From assembly GCA_013115145.1 (NCBI GenBank), contig JAAPAO010000459.1, positions 1-29,022 on the forward strand: a DNA stretch of 29,022 bases, in the 5' to 3' direction. Of this stretch, positions 10,544 to 21,187 are shown in pieces. The position numbers were made by a program, and so were the translations under genes. Numbering within the stretch: the stretch's first letter is position 1; each line of letters starts with the position of its first letter. The notes below the pieces were generated by a model. The model made no database searches. It was not told the origin of the DNA and was given only the letters and a program-made list of their open reading frames with translations. This stretch comes from Perkinsus chesapeaki. Taxonomy: Eukaryota > Perkinsozoa > Perkinsida > Perkinsidae.

Positions 10544-13500
10544 TCACTCTCTCAGTGATTCTGGCAAGCTCTCGTTGGTGTCTGAGGACTCAACATTCTT
10601 CAAAGATGAGAAATAATCTGTATGCGAGATGTATGCTAACTAACCATACATCTTTTCCCACGGTAAGCCTTACCTTCTGAATCTTCGATGGGTTTGCCGA
10701 TAACCTCCACTGGCAACGCGATCTCATCTTCGGTGGCCTCGACATCGTTGCGAAACGATACGAACCGGCGTGCCAGCAGAATCACAGTTGTTACGAAACA
10801 CACCGCGGAAGAGATAATTCGCAAAACCGTATGAAGCATAAAAATACTTGAAGCCAGCAATGTGAAGATAACGGCACGACGGAAGAAGGTGACGCCTGAG
10901 GGGGCAACTACGCGGACGGAAAAAAGAGCATTGGGAAGGGTGGAAATGAAATAACATATTACAATTTACTATTTTACTAGTGTAAAAATAAATTATATAA
11001 TCGATTGGATGAAATAACATTTTACTAATGAAAAAAAAATTATATAATCGGCTATTTTCACACATTCCCAAAACTTCCCAGTAGCTCGATGGGTGAAATT
11101 GTTACTTATCTTGTCAGCTAGTCCATTTCCAGCCAAAACGCCGAGTATCGAACCAACAACAATGGAACTTATCAATAGCCCGTCGATGTCTTCCATGAGA
11201 CCGCTCGTCACCACTGTTGGAAGACGACCGACGTTATTCACTAAAACAAATAAGAATACGAACAAGAAATGTGAGAAGGCGACAGAAATCCGGGAAGGGA
11301 AACACAACGAGAAGAGATACTATGGGAAAGCGAATGCCGGCAAAAACGGGATGAGACAGAAACAGTATACAGGAGCAGCCAAAGAAAGATCTGGTCCCTC
11401 GAAGGAGGCCTATCATCAGGCAAATCGTCGCCACTCGACCATGACATATGTCTACCTGTAAATATTAGAGCACTAGTTCCACGCCATGTCGTGGGGTCCG
11501 GCTCGGCTAGCAGAACCCACACCATCATAGGTGGACCACCAATACCTAACAGACGGAAAGAAAATTCTCAGAAATTATCCAGATTTCGTCCCGCAGATGG
11601 CGATGATTAATCTGTGTGGCATGGAGATAAGAGTAGACGATGAAAAAACGGGCGAGCGAGAAATGCATCATATTGGCTGCTGAACCATCTCATCAGTAGA
11701 GTTGCCATATGGAGGGAAGAGTTAGGGGAATATGTCTTCCCCCTGTAGTATTGCAGCAGGAGTCAGATCTTGGACGTGTAGATGTAATTGTGCCAGTACA
11801 CAATCCGAGTATCTCCTAGCTCTAGTAGTACTCATTGATGTGTATACGTCGATAGTTAAGCTTCTATGAGTCCATCAGGTAGCGAGTTATGGTGATTACA
11901 GTATAAGATGATAGCGCCCATGGACGGCAGTGCAATTTATTATAAATTATTTATAAGAAAACCACGAATAAGTTGTCACCATTAATCCTCCGAGCATGAC
12001 AGAGATGTCAGAGAATCATGCACTTGTACTGTACATATTAGTAATTATTATAATAGTAACCATAATATCAACTGTTGATATCAGCGCGAGTACTATAGTA
12101 CATAGTGAGACACGATGCAGAAGCCTTCTGCCAAAAGGCCAACAGAGTGACTCACTGAAAAGGCCTATCATTGCTCCACTCGCAATTCCAGCTACAGCCG
12201 CGCCAAGTAACGTCTTTCTTGTCATCACCGTTTTGGTATCATCACACGTCGATGTGGGAAAACCTAATAGGCACTAAAGACGGTAGGAAGATCTAATTGT
12301 AAAGCGACACATAGGTCTTTTATCACCATTAGAGACCCTCTACGATATCTGTGGGTGATGGCGCAGCGCCATTGGAGCGGCATTGGCCATTAATTTCCAT
12401 CAGCGTCACTCGCGGCATTCGAACTATTCGAGGAAGTCTCGTGATGTTGAGAAGTTTTGGCGGCAATATCCCTCTCCACCACACGCACCCACATTTCGGA
12501 GTCAGGAGGGCTTCACGGATGTGTCGTCGTATCACAGGAGCATATATCGAGTCCATCATGGACTGTTCATGCCACCTCCAGCCCGAAGGTTAGATTCGCT
12601 CGACAAGCACTATGCGAGGCAGGGATGATTCACACTCTCATGATGCAGGGCGCAAGGCAGTGGGGGAAAATTCATTTTGCCGAAGCAGAGCAAACTCAAG
12701 AAGCAAGTCTTGCACGCGGAGCTTACTCCAGAACTCGTTGACAAATTGCCATAATCCGACAACAAGAAGAATCACTCCCAAAACAGCTTTTAAAACATCA
12801 GCTTCATTTGACCATTTTTTCAACAGCATCGTAAATACTATCGTAGTAGGAAAGCCTAGAAAAACAACCGCATATTGGGCGTTACGCATTTGTGTCTTAC
12901 AAGTGACGAGAACTGCCAAGAAAAGTTTAATGCTTGCGGCTCTCCAAAGCATGATCAGTTGGGAAAGTGCCATTGCTGGACTGAGTACCTTAAGAGTGAC
13001 GTGAATTTCGTAAGTGTCACCCAATCACGGGGTATCAGAAGTCCGCACTGCGAACCAACGGGGTTACGTAATGTTGCACGGGAGTCCAGTGACTGGACGC
13101 AATCGATGTCCAAACATATTGGATTGTTGTCTTAACATCTTTGGTGTAGAACCCGCTGCAACACCCTCCTCTTACACATGCCAAGTTCGACTTCGCAAAA
13201 GATGAGCTCACGAGAGCACAATAAGCCGATATCCTCGAAATTGATGAGCGCTTAGCCGACTTCGAAACCGTCAACGATTGGGACGGAATTTTGTACGACC
13301 GAATCCCTTGGCTACTCCATTAGCCTCCGTAGGTGACGCCTACTACGCCTACTAGGCGTGAATTACAGTGGTTTTAGCGAACCTGGAGCGCTTATACCGA
13401 GGGTCCCGACGACGAAGAAAACGTCTCCTCTTCCTGGCGTTGACGCTAGTGATGTCAGTGACCGGGTCACTGTGCGCAAGACCAAAGTAAAAAAGCAGCT

Positions 13501-15717
13501 TTTCAAAAGCTCTGAACTCCGAGCTAGGATTCCTAAAGCCTGTCAGTCTTCTATCTCCGAGTCCCGGAGGGAGGTTCTGAGATCGACCTGGAGACGGTTG
13601 TAATGACTCGCCAGACCCGGACGAGTCGGCCATGTCACGTGCTGAAGATGACTTCATTAATAAACTGATCCAAGGCCTTAACCACGACTCGTGGTCTACG
13701 AATCTCCTTCCGATTGCTCCGACGACCCCTCTAGAAGACTGGTTAAAAAAGAGGCTATGGACCCAATCGAGAAGGCGGGTGTCAAACCAGCGATCGCGCT
13801 GCTGCTAATTAACGAAAGTCCTTCCATTCAACCGACGCATAGGTGTGAGCATTCGCCCGAGGAATTTTTGATCCGGCATTCACTTCGCAGAAGCGAGGTG
13901 AGTAATAGTTTTCAATATCTGTCAAGGCGCCTACATGTCCATTATCATTCAAGTCAGCTCTATTCAGATCTGATTCTAGTCGACCGAGCATTACTCTTGG
14001 GCTTAATTATAGTTACATTCATCGTGATGAAAGACATCTATGTCGTCAGAACATTTGATAGGTGCTTCTTCGACGCATTTTGTCACAAAAGTTTTGCCTA
14101 AATCAACTTTGACATGGCTCCAATCCAATTGCAAATAGGCGTTCATTGTTTCTGGCAGCAGGGAATGTCTTACCTGTCTACGGCGATAGTGATGCTGACG
14201 GATATTGTTCCTCAAAAGAGCGATTTCTATCAGTATCAATCGATATCCATTTGATCAATATAAGGAGCCTTATTAAGGACCACGCCGAAAGCATGAATAG
14301 TACAGGGAAACTAAGATTAGACTAATCTGATTAGTTTCGATCCCTATTCGATCCTTCCCTGATGTATATCTACAGTGTAGAGGTCTACCGGTTATCCCCA
14401 TAGAACCCCCTAGTTCCCTGACCAATTTCGGTTCGTTCAGCTTAGATCAACATGATAGCAACAGTAGCTTTCTCGCACCAGCGAGAAACCGGCGATTCAA
14501 CTCTTATAATTTTAGTTGACCGCTCGGTGCTTGAATCAATGACCTTTTGAGAAGGTTCTCCTGAATTTGCCCTTTAGCTGATCGAATCAGGGGATCAGCC
14601 TGATCCTCTATACCGCAGTATCGCTACACGCAAAGCTCTCACGCGACGAATCCAGAGAGAGCTTCCCGTTATAAGGTGGCCATAGACGAGGTCTACCTAC
14701 ACTGGTTCAAAGCGTACCTAGTATTCCGTCGGAATGATCCCAAGAAAAGTACTACTTAAGGCTCGTTTTCCCAATTATCTCACCTTCTCTTATCATGGGC
14801 ATCGTTCACAGGTATGATCGATTCCGAATTTTCTAGTTCAGGGCCTTAAACTCTCAATTTGGGGGTCCCAAGTTAGCGCCTCTTAGTACGGAAACGTCCC
14901 GCCCCCTGCTGGGAAGCAGGAAAGGTCCCACTCTAGGAAGAGATGTTGCTGTCTCCTCCGTCGGGAAAAAGGGTCGCCCGGGGCGACTCGCCCCCAGGAA
15001 ACATTCTACGCTGGCAGAATGTCCCTCGATGGGACCTCTTGGTGGGCAAATAAGGATATTTGTCACTATGCTGAGCTTTATGTACTCCTATGGTTGGCTT
15101 TCATGCCGACGTACTCTGTGCGCGGCGCACAGTACCCCTGCCCATCGGTTTAAATTTTTTAGGTAGGAAGTTCGGATTATTCCAGTGGGATAAATGCTCA
15201 CGTGCTCAAAGCCAATACTAACGAACGACCTCCCCAAAAAACTCACAGCAAGATGTACCGTCGCAGTGACCACGGAGCCGTCACACCATTGCGGAAAACC
15301 AATACCAAGGAGATTCCTGAGACAGATGGACAAAGTAGGTTTTGCCGCAAAACTTCTGCGTTACTGATGGATGAAAGCGGATCACACAAGGAGTCTCCCC
15401 TTGGGGGAGCGAGTTGGAATGATTCGCAAGATTGGCAGGTGTTGCTAGCAAGAATGTATGAATCAATTCTGAGCGAGGATACCCGTGGTGCAAAAGTTTC
15501 ATTCTTACTCGAATTATTACCAAGCGTAAAAAACGGTGAGCGTCTAAGAACTGGAGATGCTAATTCAGCAAATAGTTCGAAACATACCATTATCAAATTA
15601 AGCAACTTACCATATTATATGATACAAAATGGCGTTGCCAAAACCACTTATGGCATAAATTATGCATGAGAAGAATGAATTAAGGAAAACGAGAAGTGCT
15701 CCTATCAATGGTATCAT
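10544..15717 (-). CDS. TauE/SafE (TSUP) family membrane protein, paralogue C
   Basis: Predicted polytopic membrane protein of the TauE/SafE family, whose members export sulfite, sulfonates or related anions; substrate here unknown. Exons: 15717-15611, 15316-15247, 12988-12901, 12855-12727, 12263-12156, 11545-11456, 11240-11106, 10895-10674, 10617-10544. They join to 1023 nt, 340 aa plus stop. Landmarks are an N-terminal GFG motif (YAISGFGNAILYHIIW), WCDGSVVTATVHLA, the second-half glycine motif AGIASGAMIGLFS running into IGGPPMMVWVLL, and GRLPTVVTSGL. Differences from A and B: one intron is missing (exons 4 and 5 fused), the fused exon is 21 nt shorter, and there is an extra last exon with an acidic Ser-rich tail (VESSDTNESLPESLRE). 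Intron 2 is 2.26 kb and holds retroelement and peptide-gene remnants. Start is the first ATG after an acceptor-like site at 15722. Confidence 0.88.
10972..11052. repeat. 48-bp repeat unit, partial copies inside a TSUP-C intron
   Basis: About one and a half copies of the unit seen at 7645-7792 (TTATATAATCGATTGGATGA then CATTTTACTAATG), more diverged. It lies in the 210-nt intron between the exons ending at 11106 and starting at 10895. Confidence 0.75.
13156..13808 (+). pseudogene. Decayed retroelement-like ORF fragment inside TSUP-C intron 2
   Basis: Plus-strand frames carry protein-like stretches interrupted by stops and shifts: HAKFDFAKDELTRAQ, then DILEIDERLADFETVNDWDG, then PGVDASDVSDRVTVRKTKVK, then DDFINKLIQGLNHDSWSTNL ending at TAA about 13808. 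The charged, glutamine- and leucine-rich character is gag-like. No reverse transcriptase, protease or zinc knuckle is visible, so the class is unproven. It sits opposite to TSUP-C, within its intron. Confidence 0.45.
13978..14101 (+). pseudogene. Degenerate inverted copy of the secreted cysteine peptide gene
   Basis: The frame reads RALLLGLIIVTFIVMKDIYV, then VRTFDRCFFDAFCHK, and stops at TAA about 14099-14101. It aligns without gaps to the intact copy at 24053-23829 (RALLLAFMIITFIMINETYA, VRAFDRCFFDTFCYN). The codon matching that copy's ATG is ATT here. Sequence after the second cysteine resembles a later part of the intact copy, as if about 65 bp were lost between similar segments. It lies in intron 2 of TSUP-C on the opposite strand, whereas the intact copy lies in intron 2 of TSUP-A on the same strand. 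Confidence 0.75.
14841..15066. repeat. GC-rich, hairpin-dense block in TSUP-C intron 2
   Basis: This segment is more GC-rich than its surroundings and contains several short inverted repeats, such as GTCGCCC-G-GGGCGAC and ACATTCT-8 nt-AGAATGT. The minus strand is open for 70 codons, but the protein is Pro/Gly/Arg-rich with no family likeness. It may be a small inserted element or a structured sequence. Confidence 0.45.
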
Positions 15718-15721
15718 CTCA

Positions 15722-15722
15722 A
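15722..15722 (-). other. Acceptor-like site just upstream of the TSUP-C ATG
   Basis: TTGCATTTGTCGCCTAAG ends 5 nt before ATG 15717, and a stronger TTTTCAG lies a little further upstream. With no clear upstream coding exon, this could be a trans-splice (spliced leader) site or the 3' end of a 5'-UTR intron. Confidence 0.35.
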
Positions 15723-16451
15723 CTTAGGCGACAAATGCAACATGGAAGTGGACAACACTGAAAACGTGAAGAGTTTGTATTTGCCTTCATTGAATGGTCT
15801 TCGATATGCAAGCATATTCCCTAGCAGGAAATGCTTATCAAACTTTCTATTATATCTACGCATTGCGATACACCTATCCAAAAGGTTGCATGGATTCTTT
15901 CCGCTCCGTTAACACTTACGGTAGCAGAAGATACTCGAACTTTAACACAAAACGATTTGTCGGGGACAACACGGCAAAAAAGTTATCATGTAAACATAGC
16001 ACAAACGGCTAATAAAATCGTCATTCACGCAGCAGCTGTCGCTCCAAGTCGGCCACTGAAAATCACCATTCTAGTTACTTCAAATTTCTCCCGCAGACGG
16101 TTATTGTTTGTTTCCGCTACGTGGAACATTAAAAATGTTCCGTGAACAGCACAGATCAATTTCTTTCCTTCTGGGGGCCGCAACAGGTTGACACAGCAAT
16201 TTTTCTAGCAGAATTTTCACCACGAGATGATGATAAAGGGATAATGTGATGATGATTGAGATAATACAAAATCGATCAACCGTTTCGCTGGGACATCTCT
16301 TAACAATAAGTCGTAAAAACGAAGCTTCCGCGCGAGACGTGTCCATTTGTGAAATGGAAATCGCTCGTTTTTCTCGAGAACTAAATATTCGTCACGTGTC
16401 ACCAACCGTGCTGTTGGTGAGCGATACGCGTGCGGAGGCTATCAGCGAAAT
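15723..16451. other. Intergenic region between TSUP-B and TSUP-C
   Basis: Presumed 5' flank of TSUP-C and 3' flank of TSUP-B. ORFs of 60-104 codons occur on both strands (for example 15831-16145 plus and 16346-16101 minus), but none carries recognisable motifs or paired splice sites. Confidence 0.4.
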
Positions 16452-19400
16452 CTATCGCTCGCCGTGGTCACTGACCACGCTTCCCTTCACACAGATGCAG
16501 CGAAACCGACATATCTCACCTTTTCCACGGTTTCCTCTGTGCTTGAGGAACCACCACCCCGAAAAAACGGCCGTCAATGCCATAGTGACAGCGAGTAGGA
16601 TAAAAACGATGTGGAGAGGTGTCATTAATAAAGACGTGGCCACGAGGAAAATTATCGTCAAGTGGCGCAGAATCGTCTGACCTGCACGCGCAGTCAACCA
16701 CGGACAATTTCGACCAAAACTCACTGATGTGATGGCTTAAGCTGTTTCCTAAAAATAAACCCGTGACACCTCCCACATTCAAGGCAATGATGAGCCAGAT
16801 GTCAACATGGTCCAGCAAAGTCCCTTGGAGCATCACGGGCAGACGCGTCAGTGCATGGACGGCTGAGAAGCAAGAATGGGAAAAAGTACGCCAAACACGG
16901 CAGAGACCCGAAAAATTTTGTGTAAAGTTACCCTAGGATTTAGTGACTTAATTTTTCCGTGGGGGGTTCTACCGGGAATGTAGCTTCACGATCGAGCAAG
17001 GAAAGTGAGGCAACTAGCAGCGAGAATTTGAAGTTCAATTTTTCGGGAAGCGTTGGGAGTACTGTATATTCAAGTGTTTAAATTTCAAACACTCAAATAT
17101 ACAGCACTTCCAACCTGAAAAAAGTGGTTCCCAACTGGAATTTGAGCATAGACTTTCTCATACAAGAAATGGTAGATTAATTTTACAAGGAAAGCGCAAC
17201 GAAACCTCGGACCTATCGACAGACTTCATCAATAACAAAGATATTATAATTATAAAATTATTAGGTAGTACTAATAGAAGGGTTTCGATTGGGCTCTCTA
17301 TTCTACGTAAGTGTCAGACAGTAATAAGATATTATAAAATAATAAATCACTGTACAAAACGTAGTTCTATATGTGATATGCGCTGTTCAATTGTATAGTT
17401 TGTATACTAAACTTAGCTTACGATTACGTAGTTGCTTAATGTGATGAAATCTGCACAAAATTGGTATTTTTTATTGTGCGCGCGCTGTCTCCTTGTCCTT
17501 AGCTTAGCGCAACCACTATTTTTGTAACAAAAATGAACAAAAATTTTTGTAACAAAACAAAAATTTTGTTTGTATTAATACTTTATCAGAACCAACTAAA
17601 ACGGCTCCTGTTGAGCTCTTTAATCTACCCTTAATAAATACATTCATACAATACTCTTCTAATTATATATCTGCTGTACTAACTGCTGGGATCGGAGAAA
17701 GATTATGATATGTAAAGGGATATGATATATTAGATTTCTACCACCAGACTTACCAAAATTCATCACGGCGCTCGTGCTTCTCCATGCCAACACGGTGGGA
17801 TGTGCGAGAAGAACAAAAATCATGCACGGAGGCGCGCCGATGCCTGAAAACGAAAACTTCTGCAACAGCAGCGAAGAGCAAAAATTTGTTTTGAATTTTC
17901 TGACCGATTCCGAAAATAATATTTTGGAAATCTACTTTTACCGGAAGCGTTACATAACGCTTATACGAGTCGTAATTATGTGGCGCGTGACTCGACATCG
18001 CAAAGCAAACAGAAAACTCGATTGAATAGGTATGCTGACGAGTGATTTTTTGAATTTCCGATTTTCTTGGATATACCACGCATCAAATATCACAAAGAAT
18101 TATGTGGCGCGTGACTTGCCACCGCAAAGTGCCCTGCTAGATCTATCAATATCTAATCACCCCGTTTATCGCCACTCTGCAACAGGCAAATAAACTCAAG
18201 TAAAATCGATCAAAATGGCGAGCGCTAACTCACTGAAGAGTCCAGTCATAACTCCACTTGCTGCACCAGTTACCGATGCCCATATCTTTGGGGCAAGCTT
18301 TCCGTCCGGCCCCAGATTCCAAGGTTGCCGAGCTTTAGGAGAATCGTCTGAGGATCGCCAAATGTCAAAGTCGCTCTCTATCGATACGGTTGGTCTCGAG
18401 CAGTTGGGCGTACTTGCGCCCACCTTTTATTCAACATGGGTCGAGCCAACGACCACACAAAACCGCCCCAAAGAAGAAGTAAATTCGGTGCTGCATTCCG
18501 CTTCAAAATGCGAAGTTTCACCCACTGTGCATATATGGAGCGAGCCGGCTATTCCAAACTCTTGTGGAAGAGCGGACACAGAGAAAGGGAAATTGATCCG
18601 GTCGTCGTTCGGCCAAATTTTTGGCAAAGCCTTGAATATTATTCTCTATATTTGAATGCTTTCTCATCGACGTGCTGAACTTCACACGGCCCTGGAAATT
18701 ACAAAGTGTCGAATAGGATATTTGCCTTTCACAAGAAAACTGAATCAACCAGATTTACTTCACAAAAATACTCAGAGTTGGGCAAAAATTCAGGAACGAA
18801 ATTTTGAACCGTATATATGTAATTATATATATGTATATGTATTATAATGTAATATTAAAGCTTGGTAACTCTACGCTGTCCGCTCACTTTCCTTTCTATC
18901 GATGTACTCCTTCACATCCGCCGCAGCTTGACAGATCGAGGAAACACTCAAAAGCGTGCCCAGTGTGGCTCGCAATAGTCCAACCTAAACAATGGCCACT
19001 AAAAAATTCAGCAGTCGAAGAATCTACCTCGTGCTTCCAGGTGTCGAGGAGCATCGTTGATGGTATTGAAAATACGATCGCTGAAAACAAACAACGTCCC
19101 GGCGAATTGGCAGTATACGGATATCGCTGCGAGTTCAGGTTTCCCGGGTAAAGTTCCGTATTATATATCTATTATACACTTCTGTAACATGTTTCAAATT
19201 TCGTGTTTATAGTCGTCGAAATGGAAAGGTTACGATAGAAGAACTGATTTGCATAACAGTTTGGGCCACACTGTCTTATATACTTCTGTAACATTATAAC
19301 AAGCAATTAATTTCTGAGTGTCCCCATAATACCCCTACCATGAAAAACCCGAAAACCCGGTGGAGAACAAACAGCGCTCATCTTCAACGTGATCGTCGAA

Positions 19401-20459
19401 AGGCACTCTCATCCGAGCATTTTTACTTAAGGAATGCCTACCAGGAATTGTAAGGTAAATGGTGAGCCACAGATCAGCAGTTCTCCACAACTTAATAAAC
19501 TGTATGGCCGCCATAATTGGAGACAGCACCTAGCACACAACGAATCGCACAGCTCTCCAACTTGATTTGGAATTAAGCTTGAAAACATCGATGATCGAAA
19601 CTAAACCGAATTTAACTATGAATTCTGATTATGTCATGCGTAGGTATATTACACTCGTCACAGCTTTCGCGCCGAATAGAGGAGCAATTAAGTGAAAATG
19701 CTTCTATCTCGAGGAAGTTATCTCCAATCAAAATTTCTGATAACTCGGAACACATTTCGATCTCATAGGAGCAGTCTTTCACAAGGTAGGACGGTCCGCT
19801 TCTTGCACGTACGCGCAAATGAATGAATTCAGACGTCTTATGAAAATCGCTCCGTGAAGGCGATAGATTACACTTATATGTGGTCACATAGTGCACTTAA
19901 AAAGGATATTTTTTTCCCTGAAACTCTGGAAAATACTCAGGAAAATATATACAAGAATAAGGATGATACAGAATAATACGCAATAAATTTTCAGCATCTG
20001 AATGATTATCCATCACTGAAGCACTCACCGCCACGGTGGCGCCGCCACCTGCAGGGCTCCGGCTCGTCCAAAATCGCTTGCTGAACGCAAATTGCGTATC
20101 ACAATCTTATAAATTTATACTGTACAATTGAAAATTATTTTTTCAGAATAGAGTTATGAAACTCTGGAAAATAATTAATTATTTTATTAAAATTTTCCCA
20201 ACATATTTCACCACCGAAGCACTCACCGCCACATGCACGGCTCCGGTGACCACAGAACCATCACAGTACTCATGAGGGACAACGAACCCAAGCAGGCACC
20301 TGGCATGAAATGAACCCATCGAGCTCGAAAGTCGTACCAAATTATCTGATATAAAATTGCGTTGCCAAAGCCAGAGATGGCGAAGAGAGCGCATGATAGC
20401 ATCGAGATGACCATGGTGATCAGCAAAGTAGGGATTGGCGTCACGAGCGTTAGCAGCAT
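16452..20459 (-). CDS. TauE/SafE (TSUP) family membrane protein, paralogue B
   Basis: Second intact paralogue; a predicted polytopic anion exporter-like protein with unknown substrate. Exons: 20459-20338, 20299-20227, 19529-19442, 19080-19028, 18984-18888, 18377-18234, 17843-17754, 16862-16725, 16681-16452. They sum to 1035 nt, 344 aa plus stop. Landmarks are FAISGFGNAILYQIIW, YCDGSVVTGAVHVA, PIMAAIQFIKLWRTADLW, TGAASGVMTGLFS joined to IGAPPCMIFVLL, HALTRLPVMLQGTLLDHVDI, and a last TM segment LLMTPLHIVFILLAVTM. The usual GGPP signature is GAPP here. The central loop exon is longest in this copy (144 nt, against 114 in A and 108 in C) and carries an acidic segment (SDFDIWRSSDDSP). Intron 1 is only 38 nt. 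The last exon reads through a possible donor (GTGAGA at about 16529) to the stop, so a spliced alternative C-terminus is possible. Confidence 0.88.
17054..17112. repeat. Long imperfect hairpin in a TSUP-B intron
   Basis: Two arms of about 26 nt (TGGGAGTACTGTATATTC... and its near reverse complement) pair with about four mismatches around a short AAATTTC-type loop. It lies in the intron between the exons ending at 17754 and starting at 16862. It resembles a small foldback element or a structured intronic RNA. Confidence 0.75.
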
Positions 20460-20489
20460 TGTTCCCGGAGGAAGTGAAATAAAAGATAC

Positions 20490-20490
20490 T
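20490..20490 (-). other. 3' splice-like site just upstream of the TSUP-B ATG
   Basis: TAATTTTTCAG ends 31 nt before ATG 20459, a strong nematode-type acceptor. TSUP-A has one at the matching place (26101). It is either the acceptor of an upstream leader exon or a spliced-leader trans-splice site. Confidence 0.5.
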
Positions 20491-21187
20491 CTGAAAAATT
20501 ATCAGGGAAATATTAATTTGACGCGCTTATGAATGTAAAGATTTTTTATTAAACTGCCATGGGGGAGAATTGTGTAACGCAATCGATTTGGATGGAGAAA
20601 GAAACACTACAGGCAAGTGACCTATTTACAAACTAAAGTAAGCTATGTGGTGCAGTGGCGTACCTATACGTTGCCCATCAGTGAAGGAGAGGCTGCTTCT
20701 TCTCTTTACCTGATGGAAGAAGTAACTTCTGGAGACTAAAAACACAGATGCTAGATGATCGAAATTTACGCAAGAAATTACAGAAAATTTCATTTTCAAT
20801 CAGAATTTTTTCCAGGTTATTTTCTTACTCATGAAAGGCATAACAAAACAGTCGGATTTTTATTTTTTGCCTTTCAATTTGAACACACCGCCGCTAAATA
20901 GAATAAGCGTCAATCGGGCTTCCAAAGACCTGCAGCAGACTCCATCTTGCAGCGACCTTGTCCTTCGCTTTCGCGCCACAGTACTTGCGAATTTGAGAAC
21001 TCCGGAATGAATCGATCTTCAATTTTCCTCTGGTAGCACTGTTTTAACATGTATAGGAGTATAGCCACAGGCTCAGTCACTCGTAAATGGCTGAGCCCTA
21101 TGACGTGTAGAGAGAAAAATGCCGCAAGAGCACACCAGGTCCCCAAATCTCCCGAGAATCGATATGCACATATGGAAGTAGATGATA
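20491..21187. other. TSUP-A/TSUP-B intergenic region
   Basis: Holds the 5' flank of TSUP-B. The only notable content is a minus-strand ORF of 93 codons (21191-20910) containing the block conserved upstream of TSUP-A (entry at 21070-21108). Near 20655, CAGTGGCGTACCTATACG resembles the ends of some DNA transposons, but no partner end was found. Confidence 0.4.
21070..21108 (-). promoter_or_regulatory. Block conserved upstream of TSUP-A and TSUP-B (B copy)
   Basis: The minus strand reads ACACGTCATAGGGCTCAGCC then ATTTACGAGTGACTGAGCC, matching 26939-26898. The ends GGCTCAG and CTGAGCC can pair as a hairpin. In one frame it reads HVIGLSHLRVTEP against HFVGLLSILRVTEP in the A copy, with a 3-nt indel and third-position changes. 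It could therefore be an upstream coding exon rather than a regulatory element. No equivalent was found upstream of TSUP-C. Confidence 0.5.

Noticed and set aside
13352-13657. 101-codon minus-strand ORF, Arg/Ser-rich
   Set aside because: It is antisense to a better-looking gag-like plus-strand frame, and has no splice context linking it to TSUP-C.
15202-15669. 155-codon plus-strand ORF
   Set aside because: It is antisense to TSUP-C exons 1 and 2, which are conserved in two paralogues. The plus-strand frame is not conserved there.
16246-16680. 144-codon plus-strand ORF
   Set aside because: It covers the antisense of TSUP-B exon 9 (last TM segment) and its 3' flank; no protein likeness.
18215-18655. 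146-codon plus-strand ORF
   Set aside because: It is antisense to TSUP-B exon 6 and the adjoining intron; no motif.
19612-19896. 94-codon Cys-containing minus-strand ORF in TSUP-B intron 2, considered as a third nested peptide
   Set aside because: It has no signal peptide and no similarity to the peptide copies in A and C. TSUP-B intron 2 appears to lack the nested gene.
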